NCBI RefSeq assembly: GCF_007829335.1
Contig: NZ_VIWO01000007.1
Span: 310,001 to 374,000, forward strand
Direction of reading: 5' to 3'
Length of the DNA stretch: 64,000 nt
Source of the DNA: Chitinophaga polysaccharea
GTDB taxonomy: Bacteria > Bacteroidota > Bacteroidia > Chitinophagales > Chitinophagaceae
The notes under the pieces were generated by a model. The model saw only the letters and a list, made by a program, of their open reading frames with translations, was not told the DNA's origin and ran no database searches. Positions 35,811 to 44,130 of this stretch are shown in pieces. The position numbers were made by a program, and so were the translations under genes. How positions within the stretch are numbered: position 1 is the first letter of the stretch; every line of letters begins with the position of its first letter.

Positions 35811-35845
35811 TTGCTAATTTTATTAGCAAAACTAAAATAATTAGT
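35811..35845. promoter_or_regulatory. Paired operator sites at the promoter of the mutagenic polymerase operon
   Basis: TTGCTAA-TTTTA-TTAGCAA (35811-35829) and ACTAA-AATAA-TTAGT (35831-35845), again with core CTAA-N5-TTAG, centres 18 bases apart. A possible promoter overlaps: TTG at 35811 and a TA-starting -7 region 19 bases later at 35833, so bound repressor would cover both boxes. A leader of about 140 bases follows before the polymerase ATG. Confidence 0.8.
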
Positions 35846-35987
35846 AAATTGCAGGTCCAGATGAAAGTGATTCCGGCTGGCAGGCCTATTGTCTTACTAT
35901 CCTTCCCCATTGCCCGGTCCGCCATCCGTATCGCTTTTATACGGTGTACCCGATCCGTCCTTGTTTATCCCTTAAACCAACTTAGTT

Positions 35988-37202
35988 ATGATTACTTTAC
36001 AACAGCGCACCATTGCGCATTTCGACCTGGATTGTTTCTTTGTATCCGTCGAATGCCAGCGGGACCGCCGGTTAAGCGGGCAGCCGTTACTGGTGGGCGG
36101 CAGTAGTGACCGGGCCGTAGTAGCCGCTTGCAGCTATGAAGCCCGGCGCTATGGTATTCATTCTGCCATGCCCATGAAAACCGCGCTGCGGCTATGTCCG
36201 CATGCCATTATACGCAGCGGGGACATGGAACTGTACAGCGCTAAATCGAGGGAAATCACGGAGATGATTGCAGAGAAAGCGCCGCTTTATGAGAAATCAT
36301 CTATCGATGAATTTTACCTGGATATTTCAGGGATGGATAAATTTTTCGGATCCCTGAAATGGACCACGGCACTACGGAAGAGCATCATGAAGGAATCAGG
36401 GCTTCCTATCTCCTTCGGGCTGGCATCTAACAAGCTGGTGTCTAAAGTAGCCACAGATGAAGCAAAACCAAATGGTCAGCTGGAAATACTGTTTGGTGAA
36501 GAAAAAAGTTTTCTGGCACCGCTGGCGGTGGAAAAGATCCCGATGGTAGGCCGTGAAACCGGCGCCCTGCTCAGGCGCCGTGGCGTAGAAACCGTGAAAA
36601 CACTGAGCGAAGTGCCCATCTCCCTGCTTGAAGCATGGATGGGGAAAAACGGGATAGCCCTCTGGAAAAAAGCCAATGGGATCGATGAATCGCCGGTAGT
36701 GCCTTTCTATGAACAGAAATCTATCTCTACGGAAAGTACGTTCCCTGCAGATACTATCGACCTGGAATTCCTGCACGCGGAACTGGTGAGGATGACAGAA
36801 AAAATTGCATTCGAACTCCGTCAACAACAAAAACTTACCGGTTGTATTACCCTGAAAATCCGCTATGCTGATTTTGAAACGGTGACCAAACAGATGAGTA
36901 TCCCCTATTCCTGCGCTGATCATGTACTGCTGGAAAAAGTAAAAGACCTGTTTAAAAAACTATATGACCGCCGCCTGCTGGTACGTCTGATAGGCGTACG
37001 TTTTAGTCACCTGGTACATGGGAATTACCAGATCAGCCTGTTCGATGACAAACAGGAAATGATTGCCCTCTACCAGGCCATAGACCAGATTAAAAACCGC
37101 TTTGGATGGGAATACCTGATGAAAGGCACCAATGTAAGCGCCCCCGGGAAGCGAGACCCGACAAGGCCACCCAAGGACATCATGCCCTATTTCAAAGCTT
37201 AA
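35988..37202 (+). CDS. dinB: Y-family DNA polymerase (DinB/UmuC type)
   Basis: 404 residues. Catalytic acidic residues Asp13 (AHFDLDCFFVSVE) and Asp107/Glu108 (SSIDEFYLDIS) are intact, unlike ImuB, which lacks them. Fingers/palm SYEARRYGIHSAMP, helix-hairpin-helix region IPMVGRETGALLRRRGVETV, and a little-finger domain ending in a beta-clamp motif QISLF at 348-352. It copies past lesions with low fidelity. It starts the operon with the DnaE-type polymerase gene 15 bases on and is preceded by LexA-like operators, so damage induction is likely. The symbol dinB is used for the family; UmuC is an alternative. Confidence 0.92.
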   Translation: MITLQQRTIAHFDLDCFFVSVECQRDRRLSGQPLLVGGSSDRAVVAACSYEARRYGIHSAMPMKTALRLCPHAIIRSGDMELYSAKSREITEMIAEKAPLYEKSSIDEFYLDISGMDKFFGSLKWTTALRKSIMKESGLPISFGLASNKLVSKVATDEAKPNGQLEILFGEEKSFLAPLAVEKIPMVGRETGALLRRRGVETVKTLSEVPISLLEAWMGKNGIALWKKANGIDESPVVPFYEQKSISTESTFPADTIDLEFLHAELVRMTEKIAFELRQQQKLTGCITLKIRYADFETVTKQMSIPYSCADHVLLEKVKDLFKKLYDRRLLVRLIGVRFSHLVHGNYQISLFDDKQEMIALYQAIDQIKNRFGWEYLMKGTNVSAPGKRDPTRPPKDIMPYFKA

Positions 37203-37217
37203 CCCCGGTTTATTGGT

Positions 37218-40172
37218 ATGTATCTCAACTGCAAAACATTCTTTAGTCTCCGCTATGGCACCATGTCGGCCGCAATGCTGGTTAAAAAAGCGCATGAACT
37301 GGGTATTGTCAGCCTAACACTTACCAATATCAACATGACCGCCGATGCCTGGGAGTTTGTAGACCTTTGCCGGCAATACCTGATCAAACCTATACTGGGA
37401 TTGGAATGCAGGAATGGGAATGATTTTAAATACCTGTTACTGGCCCGTAACCAGGAAGGCTGGTATCATATCAACCACTTGTTGTCTGACTACCTGCAAC
37501 AGGAGATTCCTTTTCCGGATATTGCCCCCCAGTTACCACATACGTTTGTCATCTATCCCTGGGGCAGCCGGTCGCCCGACAACCTGGATGCCCATGAACT
37601 GATAGGCATCCGGCCGTGGGAACGCAATAAACTTTTCAGAACCGATACGCTTGCCTGGAAAAAGAAGCTGGTGGTTTTACAACCCGTTACCTTCCAGGAC
37701 AATGAACACTATGAATTACATCGCCTGCTTCGCGCCATAGATCAGAACATGCTGATCACCCAGCTCACACCCGCTATGACGGGGCATCCGGCCGAACAAT
37801 TAACACCTCCGGCACAACTGGTTGATCACTTCTCTGCTTATCCGGATATTGTGCAAAATACCCTGGAAGTAATGGATGCCTGCCAGGTGGAGATGACCAT
37901 GAACACACCCGGCAATAAAAAACATTTTACTGGCAGCGTAGCGGGCGACCGGAAAAAGCTGCGGGAATTGGCCATAGCCGGCATGGACCAGCGGTATGGC
38001 GAAGATCATACGGTGGCATTAGCACGCATAGAAAAAGAACTGGACATCATTGCCCAGCAAAACTTTGAAGCCTATTTCCTCATTACCTGGGATATTATCC
38101 GGTATGCCCGGGAACAAGGATTTTTCTATGTAGGTCGCGGTAGCGGCGCCAATTCCATTATTGCCTATTGTATTCAAATTACCGATGTAGATCCTATTGA
38201 GCTGGATCTTTACTTTGAACGATTCCTGAATCCTTACCGTAAATCGCCACCCGACTTTGATATCGACTTTTCCTGGCGCGACCGCGACCAGGTGATCCGT
38301 TATATTTTTGATACCTATGGACCGGAACATACTGCGCTATTAGGCACGGTGACTACCTTCCAGACGAATGCCATTATCCGGGAACTGGGAAAAGTGTATG
38401 GATTGCCGAAAAAAGAAATCGATAAAATACTGGAAAATGGTTTTCAGCTTCAGTTGGAAAATGATCATATTCACCGGCAAATTGCCCGCTATTGTGAGTT
38501 GATGAATACTACGCCGGCGTTCCCCAATCACCTGAGTATTCATGCAGGCGGTATATTGATCAGTGAAGCGCCCATACATCACTACTGCACTACTTATTTA
38601 CCGCCGAAAGGTTTTGTAACGGCTCAATTAGACATGTGGCAGGCTGAACGTATTGGCTTGCATAAGTTCGATATCCTCAGCCAGCGTGGGCTTGGTCATA
38701 TCCGGGATGCTATTGATATTATCCGGGAAAACAGGCAGGTAGAAATTGATATCCACGATGTGAAAGCATTTCAACAGGATCCCGGTGTAAAAAATAATCT
38801 TAAAACGGTTAATACGATTGGGTGCTTTTATATCGAATCACCGGGGATGCGTCAGCTGCTACAGAAACTACAATGCGATAATTATCTCGCCCTGGTGGCC
38901 GCCAGCTCTATTATCCGTCCTGGCGTGGCACAGTCGGGCATGATGAAGGCCTATGTAGAACGCTATCGCCATCCGGAGAAAGTCACCTATTTACACCCGG
39001 TAATTGAAGAGCTGCTGAAAGAAACTTTTGGTATCATGGTGTACCAGGAAGATGTCATTAAAGTAGCGCATCATTTTGCAGGGCTGGAGTTAGCCGATGC
39101 AGATACCCTACGCCGGGCCATGGGCGGGAAGTACCGGGAATCGAATGAGTTTAAAAACATTGAACATCGTTTTTTTGCTAACTGTGCCCAGCGTGGGCAT
39201 CCCCCTGCTGTAACAGCCGAAGTATGGCGACAGATCGCCAGCTTCGCTAATTTTTCTTTTTCTAAAGCCCATTCGGCCAGCTTTGCAGTAGAAAGCTACC
39301 AGAGCCTGTACCTGAAAACATATTTTCCAGCTGAGTTTATGGTAGCGGTGATCAATAACTTTGGCGGCTTCTATAACCGGGAACTTTATTTCCGGGAACT
39401 GCAGAAAACCGGGGTAGACCTGCATCCACCCTGCATTAATAACAGTGACTACTATACGAATATCAAAGGCCGGCAGGTGTATGTGGGGTTCATTCATGTG
39501 GAGGGCCTGGAGCAGCAACTCGCGGAACGTATACTGGCAGATCGCCGGGAATACGGCCCTTTTTCTCACCTGGAAGATTTTACCAACCGTATTATGCCGG
39601 GAGAAGAACAGCTGGAAATACTGATCCGTATTGGTTGTTTCCATTTCACCGGTTATACGAAAAAAGAATTATTGTGGAAAAGTAGCCTGTTGGTGAGCAG
39701 GAGAGATAACAGCCATACCCATGCGCTGCCTTTGTTCAGCGCTATGACGGTAAGTTGTGAGTTACCCACGCTGGTGTATCATGCCCATGAAGACGCCTTT
39801 GATGAAATAGATCTGCTGGGCTTTCCCCTGCAATCACCTTTCCAGGTACTGCAGCATGCTCAACAATCGTATATGCCTGCCCGTGAGTTTGACCAGCATG
39901 TGGGATTACCTGTAACAACATTAGGCTACCTGGTTACCACCAAGAATTTACGCAGTGCCAAAGGCGAGCCTATGTGTTTTGGTACTTTCCTGGATAAAGA
40001 AGGAGCCTTCGTGGATACTGTTCATTTTCCGGATAGTTTGCGGCAATATCCTTTTCAGAAGGGTGGTTTTTATGTGCTGAAGGGCAAGGTGGTAAAGGAG
40101 CATGATGTGATTACCCTGGAAATCAATAAGATGTGGAAGATCGGCTATTTTGAAGACAAACAATTGAAATAA
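37218..40172 (+). CDS. DnaE-type DNA polymerase III alpha subunit, error-prone (DnaE2-like)
   Basis: 984 residues, short for DnaE (about 1150). The N-terminal PHP domain is degenerate: the usual H-x-H metal site is NCKTFFSLRYGT and the usual TDH is TNINM, so no PHP exonuclease is expected. Catalytic aspartates are in PPDFDIDF (344-351), with the third in HKFDILSQRGLGHIRD. FYVGRGSGANSIIAYCI and GIMVYQEDVIKVAHHFAGLE are DnaE signatures. The C-terminus has an OB fold (GYLVTTKNLRSAKGEPMCFG). Pairing with a Y-family polymerase marks it as the mutagenic DnaE2 type; no ImuA gene accompanies it. Confidence 0.9.
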   Translation: MYLNCKTFFSLRYGTMSAAMLVKKAHELGIVSLTLTNINMTADAWEFVDLCRQYLIKPILGLECRNGNDFKYLLLARNQEGWYHINHLLSDYLQQEIPFPDIAPQLPHTFVIYPWGSRSPDNLDAHELIGIRPWERNKLFRTDTLAWKKKLVVLQPVTFQDNEHYELHRLLRAIDQNMLITQLTPAMTGHPAEQLTPPAQLVDHFSAYPDIVQNTLEVMDACQVEMTMNTPGNKKHFTGSVAGDRKKLRELAIAGMDQRYGEDHTVALARIEKELDIIAQQNFEAYFLITWDIIRYAREQGFFYVGRGSGANSIIAYCIQITDVDPIELDLYFERFLNPYRKSPPDFDIDFSWRDRDQVIRYIFDTYGPEHTALLGTVTTFQTNAIIRELGKVYGLPKKEIDKILENGFQLQLENDHIHRQIARYCELMNTTPAFPNHLSIHAGGILISEAPIHHYCTTYLPPKGFVTAQLDMWQAERIGLHKFDILSQRGLGHIRDAIDIIRENRQVEIDIHDVKAFQQDPGVKNNLKTVNTIGCFYIESPGMRQLLQKLQCDNYLALVAASSIIRPGVAQSGMMKAYVERYRHPEKVTYLHPVIEELLKETFGIMVYQEDVIKVAHHFAGLELADADTLRRAMGGKYRESNEFKNIEHRFFANCAQRGHPPAVTAEVWRQIASFANFSFSKAHSASFAVESYQSLYLKTYFPAEFMVAVINNFGGFYNRELYFRELQKTGVDLHPPCINNSDYYTNIKGRQVYVGFIHVEGLEQQLAERILADRREYGPFSHLEDFTNRIMPGEEQLEILIRIGCFHFTGYTKKELLWKSSLLVSRRDNSHTHALPLFSAMTVSCELPTLVYHAHEDAFDEIDLLGFPLQSPFQVLQHAQQSYMPAREFDQHVGLPVTTLGYLVTTKNLRSAKGEPMCFGTFLDKEGAFVDTVHFPDSLRQYPFQKGGFYVLKGKVVKEHDVITLEINKMWKIGYFEDKQLK

Positions 40173-40193
40173 CGACAAATTGTTGTATTTTTG
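40164..40193 (+). promoter_or_regulatory. Promoter of the toxin-antitoxin pair
   Basis: TTG (40164-40166), 19 bases, then TATTTTTG (40186-40193), an exact TAnnTTTG. The -33 box overlaps the dnaE2 stop region. Transcripts would start near the ATG at 40200 or 40212. CGACA/TGTCG repeats flank the -7 box and may be an autorepressor site. Confidence 0.65.
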
Positions 40194-40199
40194 TGACAA

Positions 40200-40664
40200 A
40201 TGTCGGGTATTATGAAACATATTAAAGGATACCAGGTGCAGGAGAATGCGTTGCTGATCGTAGAACAGCCGGGGGCTGCTTATGTGGCCAGCAGTGGCTA
40301 TTTTGATTTTATACAGCTTTCCCGCAGCGGGATTATCAAGCGGGCATTATTAAACCTGAGCAGGCAGATTTCATTTTCTTTGTCTGAGCTGGCACAGGTA
40401 GTACATATTTCAGAGAGAACGCTGCAACGTTATGCCGACGACGCGAAATTGTCGGCCGATACGTCCGAACGGGCCATCCTGCTTTCGCAGCTTTATCAAC
40501 GGGGCACCGAAGTATTTGGTCACCTGGAAAACTTCAAGGAGTGGATGCGTACGCCGCTACCCGCCTTCAATTATCAGTCCCCTATTTCTTTGTTAGACAC
40601 CACTTTCGGTTTTCAACTCATCCAGGATGAGCTGGGGCGTATTGAGCATGGCATCTTCGCGTAA
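40200..40664 (+). CDS. Xre/MbcA/ParS-type antitoxin (DUF2384)
   Basis: 154 residues from ATG 40200, or 150 from ATG 40212 (MKHIKGYQVQENALLIVEQP), which fits the predicted promoter better. An N-terminal winged/Xre-like helix-turn-helix region (LSELAQVVHISERTLQRYAD) is followed by the DUF2384 toxin-binding domain (AILLSQLYQRGTEVFGHLEN, then FKEWMRTPLPAFNYQSPISL and a C-terminal QDELGRIEHGIFA typical of these antitoxins). It neutralises the RES toxin encoded 17 bases downstream and probably represses its own promoter. Confidence 0.9.
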   Translation: MSGIMKHIKGYQVQENALLIVEQPGAAYVASSGYFDFIQLSRSGIIKRALLNLSRQISFSLSELAQVVHISERTLQRYADDAKLSADTSERAILLSQLYQRGTEVFGHLENFKEWMRTPLPAFNYQSPISLLDTTFGFQLIQDELGRIEHGIFA

Positions 40665-40681
40665 ATCAATGAAACAACAGC

Positions 40682-41140
40682 ATGGAAGTATACAGGATCA
40701 GTAAATGCGCTTACATTAACGACCTGAGTGGAACGGGTGCACGTTTATACGGTGGAAGATGGAATAGTCCAGGACATGCCGTGATGTACACAGCTGGCAG
40801 CAGGGCTTTGTCGGCGCTGGAAGTGTTGGTACACATTCCGCTTAAAACCATTGTACAGGATTTCTGTATTGCCACCATTCATATCCCGGATAACGTTGCC
40901 ATCAAAGTGCTGACCAAGCATGATTTACCTTCGGGTTGGCAGTCGCTGGCTCCTTTCCCGGCGCTACAGCAGATCGGGGACGAATGGATAGATACCGCCC
41001 GGTACGCCGTATTGAGAATTCCCTCTGTGGTGATTGCAGATGAATATAATTACCTGTTAAATCCCCTGCATCCCGATGCCGCGAGCATCAGCATTGTGGA
41101 TACCCAACCTTTTGTGTTTGACCAGCGGCTAAAAAAATAA
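40682..41140 (+). CDS. RES-domain toxin
   Basis: 152 residues. The N-terminal core MEVYRISKCAYINDLSGTGA then RLYGGRWNSPG and SALEVLVHIP carries the Arg and Glu of the RES motif (Arg5/Arg26, Glu47), with a C-terminal Ser-containing strand SISIVDTQPFVFDQRL. RES toxins of this type (ParT/MbcT-like) degrade or use NAD+, arresting growth. It follows its DUF2384 antitoxin by 17 bases and ends at a bidirectional terminator. It directly follows the mutagenic polymerase operon, raising the chance of damage-linked expression by read-through. Confidence 0.92.
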   Translation: MEVYRISKCAYINDLSGTGARLYGGRWNSPGHAVMYTAGSRALSALEVLVHIPLKTIVQDFCIATIHIPDNVAIKVLTKHDLPSGWQSLAPFPALQQIGDEWIDTARYAVLRIPSVVIADEYNYLLNPLHPDAASISIVDTQPFVFDQRLKK

Positions 41141-41171
41141 AAAAGCAGTGAAGACATGCTCCACTGCTTTT
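41141..41171. terminator. Bidirectional terminator between toxin and aspartokinase genes
   Basis: 10-base stem AAAAGCAGTG/CACTGCTTTT around an 11-base loop, with A- and T-runs on both sides, between two convergent stop codons. Confidence 0.88.
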
Positions 41172-41192
41172 ATGGAAAAATAGCATGGTCTT

Positions 41193-42515
41193 TTATTCCA
41201 GACCAAACAATCCTTTATTCAGCACTTGTAATGTTCTCTCTTTATACTGACCATTGATCAGGATAGAGATATTGTGCCTGCTACCACCGTAAGAGATCAT
41301 GCGCAACGGAATTTCTTCCATGGCATCAAACAATTTAGTGATAATAGACGGCGTGGCAGCTACCTCGTTGCCTACAATAGATACGATGGTTTGGTGATAA
41401 TCCAGTTCTACTGTACCAAATGGCTGCAGTTCTTTCAGTATCTGATCGAGATACTGATCGCTATCGATGGTGATAGATACTGCCACTTCAGAAGTGGTGA
41501 TCATATCGATGGGCGTGCGATATTTTTCGAAAATTTCGAAGATCTTGCGTAGGAAGCCGTACGCCAGCAGCATGCGGCTGGATTTGATCTTGATGGCGAT
41601 GATACCATCTTTGGCGGCAATCGCTTTAGCACCGTTACCATTAGGTAATTCGGTGATGATAGTACCTTTTGCTTCCGGCTGCATGGTGTTCAGCAATTTC
41701 ACCGGGATGTTGAAATGCTGTGCAGGCCAGATAGAAGCCGGGTGGAGGATTTTAGCGCCAAAGTAGGCCAGTTCCGCCGCTTCATCAAAAGAGAGTTGTT
41801 CGATCGGAAAGGTTTTCTTCACTACGCGGGGATCGTTGTTGTGCATACCATCGATGTCTGTCCATATCTGCACTTCATCTGCCTGGATAGCGGCGCCGAT
41901 CAGGGAAGCGGAATAATCGCTGCCTCCGCGTTTCAGGTTGTCTACCTCTCCCCTGGCATTGCGACAGATATATCCCTGGGTAACAAAGATGGTTTGATCT
42001 TTATGTTGACGGATCAGGTCGGCCAGTTTATTTTTTATTTTCGGAATTTCCGGCTCTTCATATTCATCGATACTCATGAAGTCGAGCGCAGGCAGCAATA
42101 CCGCCTGGATGCCGGCTTCTTCGAGATATACACAGAAGAGACGGGTAGATAATAATTCGCCCTGGGCGAGAATATCTTTATTCAGTGCCTCATTGAAAGA
42201 TATCTTCAGGATGATATTCAGAAATTCGAAGTGTTCATCAACGATCGCCTTGGCTTTAGCGCGGCCGGCGTCCTGTTTCACTAAATCATTGCAAAAAGTA
42301 CGGTAGTGGCTTTCCAGCTTATCAATCTGCTGCTTGGCCAGTTCCTTTTTACCTCCTGACAATGACTGGCTGATTTCCACAAGAGAGTTTGTGGTGCCTG
42401 ACAGTGCGGAAAGGACCACAATTTTCTGATCTTTATCTGCTGTGATCAGTTGTGATACCGACTGCATACGCTCTGGTTTTCCCACGGAGGTTCCACCAAA
42501 TTTTAACACTTTCAT
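41193..42515 (-). CDS. lysC: Aspartokinase
   Basis: 440 residues from ATG 42515 (MKVLKFGGTSVGKPERM), the canonical start; an upstream extension lacks conservation. Kinase domain with KFGGTSVG, RGGSDYSASLIGAA and AELAYFGAKILHP; C-terminal tandem ACT domains (from about 300) for feedback by lysine or threonine. It phosphorylates aspartate, the first step to lysine, threonine, methionine and diaminopimelate. It is monofunctional, without homoserine dehydrogenase. The gene follows the Ldh2 gene by 80 bases and may be in its operon. Confidence 0.95.
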   Translation of the reverse strand: MKVLKFGGTSVGKPERMQSVSQLITADKDQKIVVLSALSGTTNSLVEISQSLSGGKKELAKQQIDKLESHYRTFCNDLVKQDAGRAKAKAIVDEHFEFLNIILKISFNEALNKDILAQGELLSTRLFCVYLEEAGIQAVLLPALDFMSIDEYEEPEIPKIKNKLADLIRQHKDQTIFVTQGYICRNARGEVDNLKRGGSDYSASLIGAAIQADEVQIWTDIDGMHNNDPRVVKKTFPIEQLSFDEAAELAYFGAKILHPASIWPAQHFNIPVKLLNTMQPEAKGTIITELPNGNGAKAIAAKDGIIAIKIKSSRMLLAYGFLRKIFEIFEKYRTPIDMITTSEVAVSITIDSDQYLDQILKELQPFGTVELDYHQTIVSIVGNEVAATPSIITKLFDAMEEIPLRMISYGGSRHNISILINGQYKERTLQVLNKGLFGLE

Positions 42516-42595
42516 CTGAATGTTTTGTTTTTGCTTTAGCAACCTGAAATCCAGCACGGGCTTTATTCCGGGTGTTTTTTATGAATGATGGTGAT

Positions 42596-43669
42596 TTAAA
42601 AATTCAAATTAAATTTTGCCGCTACGTCCTTCATATCCTTTACCACGGGCGCTATTACGGGAATACCATTTTCCAGTCGTTCGTGGTGCATTTCTCTTTC
42701 AGGATCGCCAGGTATCAGTACTTTTTTACCGGGGATCGCTTCAGCATTGCGGAAGCGGCTGATCCAGGTATCCATATTGGATTTAAACTCATCGGCCGGC
42801 CGGAAGGCATCTACCCGCATGGCGCCGAAGAAATGTCCCAGGCCTTCCCCTACCGGGTTGGGCGACAGCGGCAGAAAACTTACAAATGGCGGCGCCCAGG
42901 GCCCATAGTTGGCTCCTGAAAGAACGGCCGAAAATATGTCAACAATTGCTCCCAAACAATACCCTTTATGGCTTCCGTGTTCCCGGTCGCCGCCGAGGGG
43001 CAGCAAAGCCCCGCCATCCTTGAGTTCATGCGGATTTTTGCTGGGGTGACCGTTTTTATCCTGTATCCAGCCATAAGGCGCCTCTTCATTTTTACGTTGC
43101 AGGATTTCCAGTTTACCATTGGCAGCGGTGGTGGTGGCAAAATCGGCCACAAAAGCCGGTTGCTCTTTTGCAGGAATGGCCACGGCAATGGGGTTGGTGC
43201 CCAGCATACGTTCCGTGGAAAAGGTGGGCGCTACGAGGGGACTGGCATTCGTCATTGCCATGCCGATCATATCCTGTTCCAATGCCATCATAGCATGGTA
43301 ACCGGCAATACCGAAGTGATTGGAGTTTTTAACGCTCACCCAGCCGGTACCAACCGCTGCTGCTTTTTGCATGGCTATTTCCATGGCATATGGCGCCACT
43401 ACCAGGCCTAAGCCGGCATCGCCATCCACCACGGCGGTGCTGGGGGTTTCGTGTACAATACGGATATGGGGACGGGGATTGATCCGTTTCGCCTCCCATA
43501 AACGCACATAGCCCGACAGGCGTGCTATGCCATGAGAATCGATGCCTCTCAGATCGGCCGACACCAGCACTTCGCTGGCCAACGTAGCATGTTCCAGGCT
43601 ACAACCCATGTGGATAAATACCTCGCGGGTGAATTCCCTCAAATGATGATAAGAAAAAATATGTTCCAT
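42596..43669 (-). CDS. Ldh2-type malate/L-lactate dehydrogenase
   Basis: 357 residues. The family signature runs SADLRGIDSHGIARLSGYV, HFGIAGYHAMMALEQDMIGM, NPIAVAIPA and GGDREHGSHKGYCLGAIVDI. NAD(P)-dependent 2-hydroxyacid oxidation (malate, lactate, ureidoglycolate or a related acid); the exact substrate cannot be told. Catalytic His in DSHGIAR and HFGI region is present. It is 12 bases downstream of the DUF3467 gene and likely co-transcribed with it. Cytoplasmic. Confidence 0.93.
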   Translation of the reverse strand: MEHIFSYHHLREFTREVFIHMGCSLEHATLASEVLVSADLRGIDSHGIARLSGYVRLWEAKRINPRPHIRIVHETPSTAVVDGDAGLGLVVAPYAMEIAMQKAAAVGTGWVSVKNSNHFGIAGYHAMMALEQDMIGMAMTNASPLVAPTFSTERMLGTNPIAVAIPAKEQPAFVADFATTTAANGKLEILQRKNEEAPYGWIQDKNGHPSKNPHELKDGGALLPLGGDREHGSHKGYCLGAIVDIFSAVLSGANYGPWAPPFVSFLPLSPNPVGEGLGHFFGAMRVDAFRPADEFKSNMDTWISRFRNAEAIPGKKVLIPGDPEREMHHERLENGIPVIAPVVKDMKDVAAKFNLNF

Positions 43670-43681
43670 CTGACTTACGAA

Positions 43682-43996
43682 TTATGCCTGAGCAGTAGGT
43701 CCACCAAAATTTAAAGGTACAGATACCTGCTCCTGGTCCTGGATAGGCCCATGTATAGATTCGTATTTCTTAATATTATCCAGCATGGCCTTCATAAAGC
43801 GCTTGGCATGCTGAGGGGTGAGGATGATACGGGATTTCACTTTTGCCTTGGGTAAACCGGGCATTACATTGACAAAGTCCACTACGAACTCGGCGTTGGA
43901 ATGGGTAATAATAGCGAGATTCGCATATTGCCCTTCGGCTATTTCTTCATTCAACTCAATATTAAGCTGATTCTGTTCTTCGTGCTGATTTTCCAT
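43682..43996 (-). CDS. DUF3467 family protein
   Basis: 104 residues. The core LNIELNEEIAEGQYANLAII, FVVDFVNVMPGLPKAKVKSR and RIILTPQHAKRFMKAMLDNI is the whole DUF3467 domain. It is small and soluble without signal peptide. The family is nearly universal in Bacteroidetes, often near rpoBC or metabolism genes, and has no established function that I know. The acidic Gln/Glu N-terminus is disordered. Confidence 0.88.
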   Translation of the reverse strand: MENQHEEQNQLNIELNEEIAEGQYANLAIITHSNAEFVVDFVNVMPGLPKAKVKSRIILTPQHAKRFMKAMLDNIKKYESIHGPIQDQEQVSVPLNFGGPTAQA

Positions 43997-44024
43997 ATTG
44001 TAAGATTTTGCCGTACAAAAATAG

Positions 44025-44054
44025 AAAAAGAGGGCTCAAATAAGCCCTCTTTTT
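44025..44054 (-). terminator. Intrinsic terminator of the second susCD pair
   Basis: 12-base stem AAAAAGAGGGCT/AGCCCTCTTTTT with a 6-base loop and T-run on both strands; 77 bases after the SusD stop on the minus strand. Confidence 0.85.
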
Positions 44055-44130
44055 TTTATTGACTAGTATATTGACCACTAATAATAGTCCTCTTCGTCAA
44101 ATTTGCTATGCAATATGCTTGCTGCCGGCA

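Noticed and set aside
35849..36106. 85-residue frame in the leader of the Y-family polymerase gene
   Set aside because: It overlaps the polymerase start out of frame, has no conserved features and no start context; considered as a leader peptide or ImuA remnant but nothing supports it.
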